Made by a program: the position numbers and the translations under genes. From the NCBI GenBank assembly GCA_947495685.1, contig CANLZY010000012.1:62001-126000 (forward strand): a DNA stretch of 64,000 nt, in the 5' to 3' direction. Numbering within the stretch: the stretch's first letter is position 1; the number at the start of each line of letters is the position of its first letter. This DNA comes from an uncultured Tropicimonas sp. (GTDB taxonomy: Bacteria > Pseudomonadota > Alphaproteobacteria > Rhodobacterales > Rhodobacteraceae). The notes beneath the pieces are model-generated. The model was not told where the DNA came from. It ran no database searches and saw only the letters and a program-made list of their open reading frames with translations. Below are positions 37,596 through 46,029 of this stretch, one piece after another.

Positions 37596-38269
37596 AGGTC
37601 GGCTCCGGCATGGATCAGCGTTCGGTTGGCGATTCGCAGAACGCGGGTCTGAACCTGGGATTTGGCGGCGCGGATAAGGTTCAGGTCGTGGGTCGCCACA
37701 AGAATCGTCTTGCCCATGCGGTTCAGTTCAACAAGCAGCTGGAGCAGCCGCAGGGACATTTCCCAATCAACGTTTCCGGTCGGCTCGTCGGCCAGCAGGA
37801 TTTCCGGATCCATTATGACCGCCCGCGCCAGTGCGGCGCGTTGCCGCTCGCCACCTGACAATTGCGGCGGCAGGGCCGTGGCCCGTTTGCTCAGGCCGAC
37901 CCAAGTCATCAACTCGTGCAGGTTGCTGGCCTCGGCAGTTTCGTCACGCCCCGAGACCGTCAGTGGCAAGGCGAGGTTTTCTTCCAGCGGCAGGTGGTCC
38001 AGAAACTGGCAGTCCTGGTGCACGACCCCGATGCGGCGTCGGGTGCGGGCAATGTCGTCGCGCCCGAGGCCGGTGACATCCCGACCAAAGATCGACATCT
38101 GGCCCGCGGTCGGCAACAGCTCCATGTAGCACAATTTGAGCAACGTCGATTTTCCGGCGCCCGAGGGCCCGGTTAGAAAGTGGAACGATCCCGGTGCAAG
38201 GTGCAGCGAGATATCCGAAAGTAGTGCGTCATTGCCGTAAGAATAGGCAACCTGGCTCAAATCGATCAC
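37592..38269 (-). CDS. ftsE: Cell division ATP-binding protein FtsE
   Basis: ABC ATPase of the FtsEX complex. From GTG 38269 the 225-residue protein reads MIDLSQVAYSYGNDALLSDI. It carries Walker A GPSGAGKST (34-42), Q-loop VVHQDCQFLDHLP, signature LSGGERQRAALARA and Walker B ILLADEPTGNVD, then the switch histidine in VATHDLNLIR. I chose the GTG because AGGGA lies about 10 bases upstream and it gives the normal FtsE length; a TTG at 38326 is the alternative. It is divergent from the zinc-ribbon gene. Confidence 0.94.
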   Translation of the reverse strand: MIDLSQVAYSYGNDALLSDISLHLAPGSFHFLTGPSGAGKSTLLKLCYMELLPTAGQMSIFGRDVTGLGRDDIARTRRRIGVVHQDCQFLDHLPLEENLALPLTVSGRDETAEASNLHELMTWVGLSKRATALPPQLSGGERQRAALARAVIMDPEILLADEPTGNVDWEMSLRLLQLLVELNRMGKTILVATHDLNLIRAAKSQVQTRVLRIANRTLIHAGADL

Positions 38270-38439
38270 GTGCGTGGTTTCCCTGCCATTCGAATCTGTT
38301 CTGCCCGAGGCCGGGGCAGGTTTCAACGGTCCCTTACGTCGGGGAGGTGCGCATTTCCTTTGAGTTCTCGTGAAGCACTGCTACACAAAGAAAAAACAGT
38401 GGAGCAGTCGGTCCGAAGAGGCCGGTGTCGAGAGGGGAC

Positions 38440-39444
38440 ATGAGGCTCATCTGTCCAAATTGTGGGGCGCAATACGCGGTGGACGATCGGGTGATCCCCG
38501 AGTCCGGCCGTGATGTCCAATGTTCCAGTTGTGGAAACACCTGGTTTCAACACCACCCTGATCATGACCCGGAACTCGCTGAAGAACTCGGGTTCGGCGC
38601 GCAGGAGCGTTCCGTTGAACCGCCGCGCAGCGTTGAGCCGCCACAAGCTCCCGCGCCGTCGCCATCTGATGAGGACGACGAAGACTGGAACGCGCCACCG
38701 CTGCCCAAACCGCCAATGCGGGATGTCCCCGAGCCGTCGGGCGGGCAGGACGTGGTTGTACAACAGGTTGCTGAGGCAGATCTGACCGAAGCCGAAGCCG
38801 AAGCCGAAGCCGAAGGTCCGACTGCGGCAGACGTCACCACGACCGAAGCCGAGGCGACGACCTTGCCCGAGCGCACGCGCCGCCCTGTCGACGAAGATGC
38901 CATGTCTGTCCTTCGCGAAGAAGCTCAGCGCGAGCAGGCCGCGCGTCGAGCGGAAATTGGCGGCATCGAAATGCAGGCCGATCTTGACCTTCAAACTCCG
39001 GAGGGCACGAAACACGCCGATCACAGGGCTTTTGTCGTTGCCCCGGTTCCCCGCAGTCCGGCTCACGTGACCGCTGCCGATTCGAGCCCCGGTGATGACG
39101 CCGAGCCCGCCCATCACGGGAATCGTCGCGAGTTGCTGCCGGATGTCGAGGAAATCAACTCGACCCTTTCGCCCAACGAGGTCAACGCAGGCTCGGACGG
39201 GATGTCGCGCTCGATGCTGAGCCGAGAGGAGCGCAATCGCGGCAGTCGTGCGGGCCTCGGGCTGGCGTTTCTGGTCTTCGGGTGTCTGACGATCCTCTAT
39301 ACCCAATCGGCGCGTGTGTCGGAGGCGGTTCCGAAAGCGGCACCGACAATCGAGCGCTATGTGGTGGCAGTGAATGCCGGTCGGCTCTGGCTGGACGAGA
39401 CCTTGCGCAGTGCGGTTGGCACCCCTGACGACGCGGACCAATAG
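38440..39444 (+). CDS. Zinc-ribbon (MJ0042-type) single-pass membrane protein
   Basis: A 334-residue protein. The N-terminal zinc ribbon MRLICPNCGAQYAVDDRVIP ... CSSCGNTWF uses C5, C8, C28 and C31, matching the MJ0042 family. A long acidic, proline-rich disordered region follows, including an EAEAEAEAE tract encoded by GAAGCC repeats (near 38790-38815). One membrane helix (AGLGLAFLVFGCLTILYTQS, about residue 270) lies before a short C-terminal part. Such proteins sit next to ftsEX in many Rhodobacteraceae; function is unknown, possibly in envelope-cytoplasm signalling. GAGGGGAC precedes the ATG. Confidence 0.85.
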   Translation: MRLICPNCGAQYAVDDRVIPESGRDVQCSSCGNTWFQHHPDHDPELAEELGFGAQERSVEPPRSVEPPQAPAPSPSDEDDEDWNAPPLPKPPMRDVPEPSGGQDVVVQQVAEADLTEAEAEAEAEGPTAADVTTTEAEATTLPERTRRPVDEDAMSVLREEAQREQAARRAEIGGIEMQADLDLQTPEGTKHADHRAFVVAPVPRSPAHVTAADSSPGDDAEPAHHGNRRELLPDVEEINSTLSPNEVNAGSDGMSRSMLSREERNRGSRAGLGLAFLVFGCLTILYTQSARVSEAVPKAAPTIERYVVAVNAGRLWLDETLRSAVGTPDDADQ

Positions 39445-39588
39445 TCGTTCGGGAAAGGTCCTTTCAAACGCCTTGGTGCTGCGGTGCCGCGTCGGAATGC
39501 TGCCGTCGCGAAATGCTTCTTGTCAGCCGTCGCGCAATAATCTACTCCGTTTTCGATCAGAATCGAAATATCATTGCCGGAGAGAGTC

Positions 39589-40545
39589 ATGAGCTTCCGC
39601 ATCCAACCTACCGCCCCCGCCCGCCCCAACCGCTGTCAGCTGTTCGGGCCGGGGTCTCGCCCGGCGATCTTCGAAAAGATGGCCAGCAGCGCGGCAGATG
39701 TAATCAACCTCGACCTGGAGGACAGCGTCGCCCCCGATGACAAGCCCGAGGCGCGCAAGAACATCATTCAGGCGATTGGCGATGTGGACTGGGGCAGCAA
39801 GACCCTGAGTGTGCGCATCAATGGGTTGGACACGCCGTTCTGGTACCGTGACGTTGTGGATCTGCTGGAGCAGGCGAGCGACCGGCTGGACCAGATCATG
39901 ATCCCCAAGGTCGGCTGTGCGGCGGATATATATGCCGTGGATGCATTGGTCACTGCCATCGAGACAGCCAAGGGGCGGAGCCGCCCAATCAGCTTCGAGG
40001 TCATCATCGAGAGCGCAGCCGGCATTGCCCATGTTGAAGAAATCGCGGCCGCCTCGCCGCGGTTGCAGGCAATGAGCCTTGGTGCGGCCGATTTTGCTGC
40101 CTCGATGGGGATGCAGACCACCGGGATCGGCGGGACGCAGGAAAACTACTACATGATCCGCGACGGGCAGAAGCACTGGTCGGATCCGTGGCATTGGGCG
40201 CAGGCGGCGATTGTCGCGGCCTGCCGGACCCACGGTGTGCTGCCGGTTGACGGCCCGTTCGGGGATTTCTCCGATGACGACGGCTATGTCGCGCAGGCGC
40301 GGCGCTCCGCGACGCTTGGAATGGTCGGAAAATGGGCGATTCACCCCAAGCAAATCGCGCTTGCCAACGAGGTTTTCACACCGTCCGCCGAAGCGGTTGC
40401 CGAGGCTCGGGAGATCTTGGCCGCGATGGAAACGGCCAAGGCAGAGGGCGCGGGCGCGACCGTCTACAAGGGACGTCTGGTCGACATCGCCTCGATCAAG
40501 CAGGCCGAAGTCATTGTGCGTCAGTACGAGATGATCACCGGCTAA
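39589..40545 (+). CDS. mcl1: L-malyl-CoA/beta-methylmalyl-CoA lyase
   Basis: Cleaves (3S)-malyl-CoA to acetyl-CoA and glyoxylate and (2R,3S)-beta-methylmalyl-CoA to propionyl-CoA and glyoxylate, in the ethylmalonyl-CoA pathway. The 318-residue HpcH/HpaI-type enzyme starts MSFRIQPTAPARPNRCQLFG and reads NLDLEDSVAPDDK, VRINGLDTPFWYRDV, SFEVIIESAAGI and LGMVGKWAIHPKQIALAN, as in Rhodobacter sphaeroides Mcl1. The ATG has GGAGAGAG upstream. With PhaA in the window this fits acetate assimilation without isocitrate lyase. Confidence 0.93.
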   Translation: MSFRIQPTAPARPNRCQLFGPGSRPAIFEKMASSAADVINLDLEDSVAPDDKPEARKNIIQAIGDVDWGSKTLSVRINGLDTPFWYRDVVDLLEQASDRLDQIMIPKVGCAADIYAVDALVTAIETAKGRSRPISFEVIIESAAGIAHVEEIAAASPRLQAMSLGAADFAASMGMQTTGIGGTQENYYMIRDGQKHWSDPWHWAQAAIVAACRTHGVLPVDGPFGDFSDDDGYVAQARRSATLGMVGKWAIHPKQIALANEVFTPSAEAVAEAREILAAMETAKAEGAGATVYKGRLVDIASIKQAEVIVRQYEMITG

Positions 40546-40837
40546 GGGGTTTGGGACGCCATCGTAGGGATGGGCGCGCTGGGTGGCCGTCTGTCTCTCG
40601 CGGCGTTTGGCTGCCGCTCTTCGACGCTTTTCTGGCAGGTGTCCTTCCGGCGGCGGCCTCGCACCGTGTGCCGCGCGTGCCTAAACGCGGGATCATGTCC
40701 AACATTTGGGCATGGGTCGCGCAGGACCATGAGGCGGAACCGGATGGGCCTGGATTCTTCGTGCGCCGGTGTGCCGAAGGATGTTGCAAATCGATCCCTG
40801 CAACCTCATATGGGGCCAACCGGAAAGGAGCCGCCGC

Positions 40838-41797
40838 ATGAACTATCTCGAGTTCGAGAAGCCCCTCGCCGAAATCGAAGGCAAGGCAGAAGAATTGAGA
40901 GCCCTGGCGCGGGCGAACGAGGCGATGGATGTGCAATCCGAAGCCGAGGCGTTGGATCGGAAAGCGTCGACGCTTTTGAACGATCTCTATGGCAAGCTCT
41001 CGCGTTGGCAGAAATGCCAGGTGGCGCGGCATCCCGACCGCCCGCATTGCAAGGATTACGTGAAGGCGCTTTTCACCGAGTTCACGCCCTTGGCCGGTGA
41101 CCGGAACTTTGCCGATGACCACGCTGTCATCGGTGGCATGGCGCGTTTCGATGACCGTCCCGTGGTGGTGATCGGTCACGAGAAGGGCAACGACACCTCC
41201 AGCCGCATCGACCATAATTTCGGCATGGCGCGTCCGGAAGGGTATCGCAAGGCCATCCGGTTGATGGACCTGGCGGACCGGTTCAACTTGCCGGTGATAA
41301 CGCTGGTCGACACGCCCGGTGCCTATCCGGGCAAGGGTGCGGAAGAGCGTGGCCAGTCCGAGGCGATTGCGCGCTCGACCCAGAAGTGTCTGACCATCGG
41401 GGTTCCTCTGGTGTCGGTCATCATCGGCGAGGGCGGCTCCGGCGGGGCCGTGGCCTTTGCCACCGGCAATCGGCTGGTGATGCTGGAGCACGCGATCTAT
41501 TCGGTCATTTCGCCCGAAGGCTGCGCGTCGATCTTGTGGAAGGATGCCGAGAAAATGCGCGAGGCCGCTGAGGCCTTGCGGCTGACCGCGCAGGACCTTC
41601 TGGAGTTGGGCGTCACCGACGCCGTGGTGCCCGAGCCGGTCGGGGGGGCGCATCGCAGCAAGGACGAGGTGGTTGCCTCGGTCGGGAAATCCATATCCGC
41701 CATGCTGAAGGATCTGGACGGGCTGGACCGTGTCGAGCTGGTGGCGGCGCGGCGCAAGAAATACCTCGACCTCGGTAAGAAGGGTCTGACAGCCTGA
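40838..41797 (+). CDS. accA: Acetyl-CoA carboxylase carboxyltransferase subunit alpha
   Basis: Alpha subunit of the carboxyltransferase that transfers carboxyl from biotin to acetyl-CoA, giving malonyl-CoA for fatty acid synthesis. The 319-residue protein has the AccA N-terminus ([20 protein letters not shown]), the crotonase-like core [38 protein letters not shown] and [25 protein letters not shown] precedes the ATG. The 292 bases between mcl1 and accA hold no gene that I can support, probably the accA promoter. Confidence 0.96.
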   Translation: MNYLEFEKPLAEIEGKAEELRALARANEAMDVQSEAEALDRKASTLLNDLYGKLSRWQKCQVARHPDRPHCKDYVKALFTEFTPLAGDRNFADDHAVIGGMARFDDRPVVVIGHEKGNDTSSRIDHNFGMARPEGYRKAIRLMDLADRFNLPVITLVDTPGAYPGKGAEERGQSEAIARSTQKCLTIGVPLVSVIIGEGGSGGAVAFATGNRLVMLEHAIYSVISPEGCASILWKDAEKMREAAEALRLTAQDLLELGVTDAVVPEPVGGAHRSKDEVVASVGKSISAMLKDLDGLDRVELVAARRKKYLDLGKKGLTA

Positions 41798-41813
41798 CCT
41801 GATCGCGGGAGAA

Positions 41814-41878
41814 CTCCCGCCCGTCGCCGACACAGAATGTCTGTTCTAGCTCCCGTTGGGCCGCGCAGGCTTCGCCTG
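41814..41878 (+). repeat. Dispersed intergenic hairpin element, copy 2
   Basis: Second copy of the element at 35795: boxes CTCCCGCCCGTCGC (41814-41827) and GCTCCCGTTGGGCCG (41849-41863) in the same 35-base register. The arms pair but differ in sequence: ACAGA-ATG-TCTGT between the boxes and CAGGC-TTC-GCCTG after them. It lies 16 bases after the accA stop. An extra hairpin, GCGGGAG-AA-CTCCCGC, overlaps the first box. A C9/A7 homopolymer pair follows at 41941-41956, and no gene is seen up to 42032. Confidence 0.75.
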
Positions 41879-42032
41879 AGGCGAGCCAATTCGGCCGTGG
41901 CTCGGAGCTGTTTGGTGGACGGGCCGTGCGAGTGGCCCCGCCCCCCCCCAAAAAAGACCTCCACTGAACGGCACTGGGAAGAGCATTATCAGAGAGCGTG
42001 CGACGAGCGGGGCTGATTGTTTGTAGCCTGGC

Positions 42033-42733
42033 TCATTCAGGAAGGATTTCTCCGGTTGGGCGTGGCGAGGCGGCGGTCTCGCCCGGCGGGACCGGGTAGA
42101 CCACCTGGGGCATCTCACCCGTGAGGGACCCGAGGAATGCGTCGAAGGGAGTGGCGCGCGAGTGTGACATCGCAGACCTCGATGGCTTGGCGAAGTAGTC
42201 GAAAGCCACCGGGTCGGTCTCGCCCGGGAAGGCCACCTTGAACCATGTCACGTACCGGGGCATCGAATGGAGCGATGCGACAGCATTTTCAGGAGTGTTG
42301 ACCGCCTCTACGCCGGCCTGCGCGGGGTCCTTGACCTGTGCCTTGAGGTCATCGGCGCGACTGTCCCAGAGTTGCGCGATGTTGCACACCGCATTGAGCT
42401 TCAGGAAGGCGTTGCACGGACCATTCTGCCAACCGCACCGGTTGGACGTTTCAAGGTTGTCGTCGCCGTCGGTGGCGAGGGTGTGGCAAGAGTTGCAGGA
42501 AAACCCGACAGAGGCAGACCTGCGCGGGTCGAAGAAGAAGGCCTTGCCGCGGTCGACCTTTGCCGGGGTGATCGTGGTGTCGGCAGGCGTCATCACCATC
42601 GAAGGAAGAGTTTCGGAATGGCCGAGGGAGTCGGTCCGCGGGTCGCTGGCGTTAGCCGGGGGGCGAGTGCCAGTGTGAAGGCCGCGGCCGTCAAGAGAGG
42701 ATGTATGCCATGGGGGACTTCCTTTGGAATCAT
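42033..42733 (-). pseudogene. Di-haem cytochrome c peroxidase remnant (frameshifted, truncated)
   Basis: From ATG 42733, with AAAGGGG just upstream, a signal peptide reads LLTAAAFTLALA and then runs out of frame to a stop at 42593. One base inserted in the G6 run at 42658-42663 restores a continuous frame through SLGHSETLPSMVMTPADT, VDRGKAFFFDPRRSAS, the haem motif CNSCH, CNIAQLWDSRADDL, and YVTWFKVAFPGETDP. This is the N-terminal domain of the MauG/CcpA peroxidase family. It ends after PFDAFLGS without the second CxxCH domain. The usual block GPRNAPTVLNAVFNIAQFWDG-like is degraded here to GPCNAFLKLNAVCNIAQLW. So it looks decayed, or a sequencing error plus truncation. Confidence 0.65.
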
Positions 42734-42963
42734 TTCCCCTTTCAAAAACGTAGATTCAGATCGCTGGTCCTGGGGCCTGATGCGAATCATTTTCGGAACA
42801 AGCGGGTTTCAATTCTGCCCAATTCCACGGCAGTGGGATGCTGTCCCGTATCGTGGCCCTGATGTGGGATAAATTACAGCTTTGCTCCGTGTGGGTCAGT
42901 AACTCTGACAGTTTTTTGCGACCAAACGCGTGCTAACTTTGACGGAACAAGGAGATGCCCGAC

Positions 42964-43968
42964 ATGATCACAACACCCTATCTGATGTTTCTCGGAGACG
43001 CGCCGGATCCGCTTGCTGCCAAGGTCGCCCAGGGAATCAAGGACTGGCGGCCCGACTATGCCATCGGGCAGTATCGGATGGAGGGCTGCAAGGCCGATAT
43101 GAAATTGCCGGACATGACGCTTGATGCGGCCTATGAGGCCGGCGCTCGGACACTGGTCATCGGCGTCGCCAATCGCGGTGGCGTGATTTCTCCGGCGTGG
43201 CGGCACGTTCTGGCCGAAGCCCTGTTGAAAGGGTTCGATCTGGCCTCCGGGTTGCACAACCTGCTGTCGGACGAGCCGGAACTGGTGGAAATCGCCAAGG
43301 CCGAGGGGCGGATACTGCATGACGTGCGCGTGCCGACCGTGGAGTACCCGATCGCAAATGGCAAGAAGCGGCGTGGCAAGCGGTGCCTTGCGGTCGGGAC
43401 GGATTGCTCCGTGGGCAAGATGTACACCGCACTGGCGATGGATGCTGTCATGCAGGAGCGCGGTCTGAAGGCGACGTTCCGTGCGACGGGGCAGACCGGT
43501 ATCCTGATCACTGGCGATGGTGTGCCGCTGGATGCCGTGATCGCCGATTTCATGGCAGGGTCCGTGGAGTGGCTGACGCCGGACAATGACGACGATCACT
43601 GGGATCTGATCGAGGGGCAGGGCAGCCTGTTTCATGCCTCGTATTCCGGCGTGACGATGGCGTTGATCCACGGCGGTCAGCCGGATGCGCTGATCCTGTG
43701 CCACGAGCCGACGCGCGAGCACATGCGTGGGCTGCCGGATTACGCGCTGCCGTCGTTGGAGGAGTTGCAGGCGCTATCCTTGACGATTGCGTCGCGGGTG
43801 AATCCGGATGTGACGGTTGTTGGCATTTCGGTCAACACACAGCATTTGTCGGAAGACGAGGCTACCGGCTATCTTGCCGAGGTCGAAGCACGCATGGGGT
43901 TGCCGGCGATTGATCCCTTCCGGCATGGTGCTGGTCGCCTTGTGGATGCGCTGGTCGCTCTGGGCTGA
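42964..43968 (+). CDS. dgcN: DgcN, DUF1611 D-glutamate N-acetyltransferase
   Basis: Acetylates D-glutamate to N-acetyl-D-glutamate, first step of the DgcN-DgcA route that lets marine bacteria use D-glutamate. The 334-residue DUF1611 protein has an N-terminal domain (VIGVANRGGVISPAW) and a P-loop-like VGTDCSVGKMYTALA (about residues 144-158). ATRATGQTGILITG-like sequence and ILCHEPTREHMRGLPDYALP follow. Of two in-frame ATGs I prefer 42964, because AAGGAG is immediately before ATG 42955 and 9 bases before 42964. It is followed by dgcA. Confidence 0.88.
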   Translation: MITTPYLMFLGDAPDPLAAKVAQGIKDWRPDYAIGQYRMEGCKADMKLPDMTLDAAYEAGARTLVIGVANRGGVISPAWRHVLAEALLKGFDLASGLHNLLSDEPELVEIAKAEGRILHDVRVPTVEYPIANGKKRRGKRCLAVGTDCSVGKMYTALAMDAVMQERGLKATFRATGQTGILITGDGVPLDAVIADFMAGSVEWLTPDNDDDHWDLIEGQGSLFHASYSGVTMALIHGGQPDALILCHEPTREHMRGLPDYALPSLEELQALSLTIASRVNPDVTVVGISVNTQHLSEDEATGYLAEVEARMGLPAIDPFRHGAGRLVDALVALG

Positions 43969-43972
43969 CTTT

Positions 43973-44002
43973 CTGAGGCTGAGGCTGAGGCTGAGGCTGA
44001 GG
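43973..44002 (+). repeat. Hexanucleotide tandem repeat (CTGAGG)5 between dgcN and dgcA
   Basis: Five perfect copies of CTGAGG begin 4 bases after the dgcN stop and are followed by CGAGGG. A repeat of this kind can expand or contract by replication slippage. It lies in the 113-base gap upstream of dgcA and may alter leader length. Confidence 0.85.
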
Positions 44003-44081
44003 CGAGGGAGTTCTCTCGTACCTGCGGCGGGGATTTTTGCAAACAGAAGACGGGGTGTCGGCCCGGTCAGGAGTGTTGGGT

Positions 44082-45053
44082 ATGACGGTGGAATTGACGG
44101 TCGCGGCGGATGTGTTTCGCCTTGCCCAAGCGTTCACAATCTCGCGCGGGTCGCGGACCGAGGCGCGGGTTCTGACCGTGACGGCGCGCGACGGGGACCG
44201 GTCGGGATGGGGAGAATGCGTGCCCTATGCCCGGTATGGCGAGACGCTGGAAAGCGTCACGGCCCAGATCAAGAGCCTTCCGAGTGGGATTGACCGGCAG
44301 GCCCTGCAGGACCTTTTGCCCCCCGGTGCCGCACGGAACGCCGTGGATGGCGCCTTGTGGGACCTGGAAGCGAAAACCACCGGAGTGCCGGTGTGGACGC
44401 TGGCTGGAATGACGCGGCCCGGCCCGCTGATCACGGCCTATACCTTGTCTCTTGATACGCCAGAAGCCATGCGGGCCAGCGCCGCGAAGAACGCACATCG
44501 GCCATTGCTGAAGATCAAGCTGGGCACGCCGGACGACATGCCCCGCCTGGAAGCTGTCCGGGCCGGGGCGCCGCGGTCACGCATTATTCTGGACGCCAAC
44601 GAGGGCTGGAGCGCCGAGGTCTATTCGGATCTGGCGCCGCACCTGCTGCGTTTGGGCGTGTCGATGGTGGAGCAGCCCCTGCCAGCGGGGAAGGATGACG
44701 ACCTTATGGGGTTGGACCGACCGGTGCCGCTGTGTGCCGACGAATCCGTGCATGACCGGGCGTCGCTCGACGTTTTGCGTGGAAAATACGACCTGATCAA
44801 TATCAAGCTGGACAAGACGGGCGGGCTGACCGAGGCGCTGGCGCTGCGGGCGGCGGCCGAGGCGGCCGGGTTCGGCATCATGGTGGGCTGCATGGTGGGC
44901 AGTTCGCTGGCGATGGCGCCTGCCGTGCTTCTTGCCCAGGGTGCGGCTGTCGTTGATCTTGACGGGCCGTTGCTGTTGGCGGAAGACCGTGCGACGCCGT
45001 TGCACTACGACGCCGAGGGTGTGCATCCGCCGGCAGCGGCACTTTGGGGCTAG
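44082..45053 (+). CDS. dgcA: DgcA, N-acetyl-D-glutamate racemase (enolase superfamily)
   Basis: Racemises N-acetyl-D-glutamate to the L form, after which deacetylation gives L-glutamate. The 323-residue protein of the dipeptide-epimerase/mandelate racemase type shows the catalytic lysine region LLKIKLG. Metal ligands are in ILDANEGW and MVEQPLP, with CADESVHD and the second lysine region INIKLDKTGGLTEAL. AGGAG lies 10 bases before ATG 44082. It is followed by the transaminase gene after 10 bases. A similar enzyme could be an Ala-Glu epimerase, but adjacency to dgcN favours DgcA. Confidence 0.88.
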   Translation: MTVELTVAADVFRLAQAFTISRGSRTEARVLTVTARDGDRSGWGECVPYARYGETLESVTAQIKSLPSGIDRQALQDLLPPGAARNAVDGALWDLEAKTTGVPVWTLAGMTRPGPLITAYTLSLDTPEAMRASAAKNAHRPLLKIKLGTPDDMPRLEAVRAGAPRSRIILDANEGWSAEVYSDLAPHLLRLGVSMVEQPLPAGKDDDLMGLDRPVPLCADESVHDRASLDVLRGKYDLINIKLDKTGGLTEALALRAAAEAAGFGIMVGCMVGSSLAMAPAVLLAQGAAVVDLDGPLLLAEDRATPLHYDAEGVHPPAAALWG

Positions 45054-45063
45054 GAGAGACGAC

Positions 45064-45924
45064 ATGAGCCGTATCGTTTACGTCAACGGGGAGTATGTTC
45101 CCGAAGAAGAAGCCAGGGTCTCGGTATTTGACCGTGGGTTCCTGTTTGCCGACGGTGTCTACGAGGTGACGTCGGTGCTCGGCGGCAAGCTGATCGATTT
45201 CGAAGGCCATCGGCGCCGGCTGCAACGGTCACTGGACGAACTGGACATGCCCGCGCCGGAGGCGATGGCGGACCTGCTGGAGATTCACCGTGAACTGGTT
45301 GCCCGCAACGAGATTGTCGATGGGCTTGTCTATCTTCAGGTGACACGCGGCGCGCCGGCCGATCGCGACTTTACCTTCCCGGGCGAGGACACCAAACCGA
45401 CGTTGGTCTTGTTCACGCAGTCCAAGCCCGGCTTGGCCGAGAGCCCCGTGGCAAAGGTCGGGATCAAGGTGATCTCGGTTGAAGATATGCGTTGGGGACG
45501 GCGCGACATCAAGACGGTGCAATTGCTCTACCCGTCGATGGGCAAGATGATGGCCAAGAAGGCTGGCGCGGACGACGCCTGGATGGTCGAGGATGGGGTC
45601 GTGACGGAGGGCACGTCGAACAACGCCTATATCGTCAAGGGTGGCAAGATCATCACGCGTCATCTGGGCAATGAAATCCTGCACGGGATCACCCGCGCCG
45701 CCGTGTTGCGGTTCGCACGCGAGGCCCAAATGGAGGTCGAGGAGCGTTCGTTCTCGATCGAGGAAGCGCAGGCAGCCGAAGAGGCCTTCATCACATCGGC
45801 CTCGACCTTTGTCATGCCGGTCGTAGAGGTTGATGGCGTGGCGCTGGGCGATGGCACGCCGGGGCCGATTGCGGCACGACTGCGTGAAATCTATCTGGAC
45901 GAGAGCCGCAAGGCCGCGATCTGA
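45064..45924 (+). CDS. dat: D-amino-acid transaminase
   Basis: PLP fold-type IV aminotransferase of 286 residues. The PLP lysine is in RRDIKTVQLLYPSMGK (K150), as in Bacillus D-amino-acid transaminase (DIKSLNLL). The start YVNGEYVPEEEARVSVFDRG and the end EEAFITSASTFVMPVV are family signatures. Adjacency to dgcN and dgcA suggests the three enzymes channel D-amino acids into central metabolism: D-Ala or D-Asp amino groups go to D-glutamate, then N-acetylation and racemisation. A branched-chain aminotransferase is the alternative. It ends at a strong terminator. Confidence 0.85.
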   Translation: MSRIVYVNGEYVPEEEARVSVFDRGFLFADGVYEVTSVLGGKLIDFEGHRRRLQRSLDELDMPAPEAMADLLEIHRELVARNEIVDGLVYLQVTRGAPADRDFTFPGEDTKPTLVLFTQSKPGLAESPVAKVGIKVISVEDMRWGRRDIKTVQLLYPSMGKMMAKKAGADDAWMVEDGVVTEGTSNNAYIVKGGKIITRHLGNEILHGITRAAVLRFAREAQMEVEERSFSIEEAQAAEEAFITSASTFVMPVVEVDGVALGDGTPGPIAARLREIYLDESRKAAI

Positions 45925-45979
45925 CATAGTGGGGCAGGCCCCAGTTCGACAACCGTGCAACATGCCATAGAGGCTTTCT

Positions 45980-46014
45980 GGGTCGGGTGCGCGTCAGGCG
46001 TGCCCGGCCCTTTT
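45980..46014 (+). terminator. Intrinsic terminator of the dgcN-dgcA-dat operon
   Basis: GGGTCGGGTGCGC-GTCAG-GCGTGCCCGGCCC forms a 13-base stem (45980-45992 with 45998-46010) that closes with three G-U wobble pairs, followed by TTTT. It lies 55 bases after the transaminase stop and close to the 3' end of the convergent gene at 46030. Confidence 0.85.
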
Positions 46015-46029
46015 CATTATCGGAACAGG

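Noticed and set aside
38788-38816. GAAGCC repeat in the zinc-ribbon gene as a regulatory repeat
   Set aside because: It is in frame and encodes an EAEAEAEAE tract of a disordered region; hexamer changes would not shift the frame, so no switch is expected.
41941-41956. C9/A7 homopolymer downstream of accA as a phase-variation switch
   Set aside because: The run lies outside any reading frame that I support, so length change would not switch a gene; it may be just fragile sequence.
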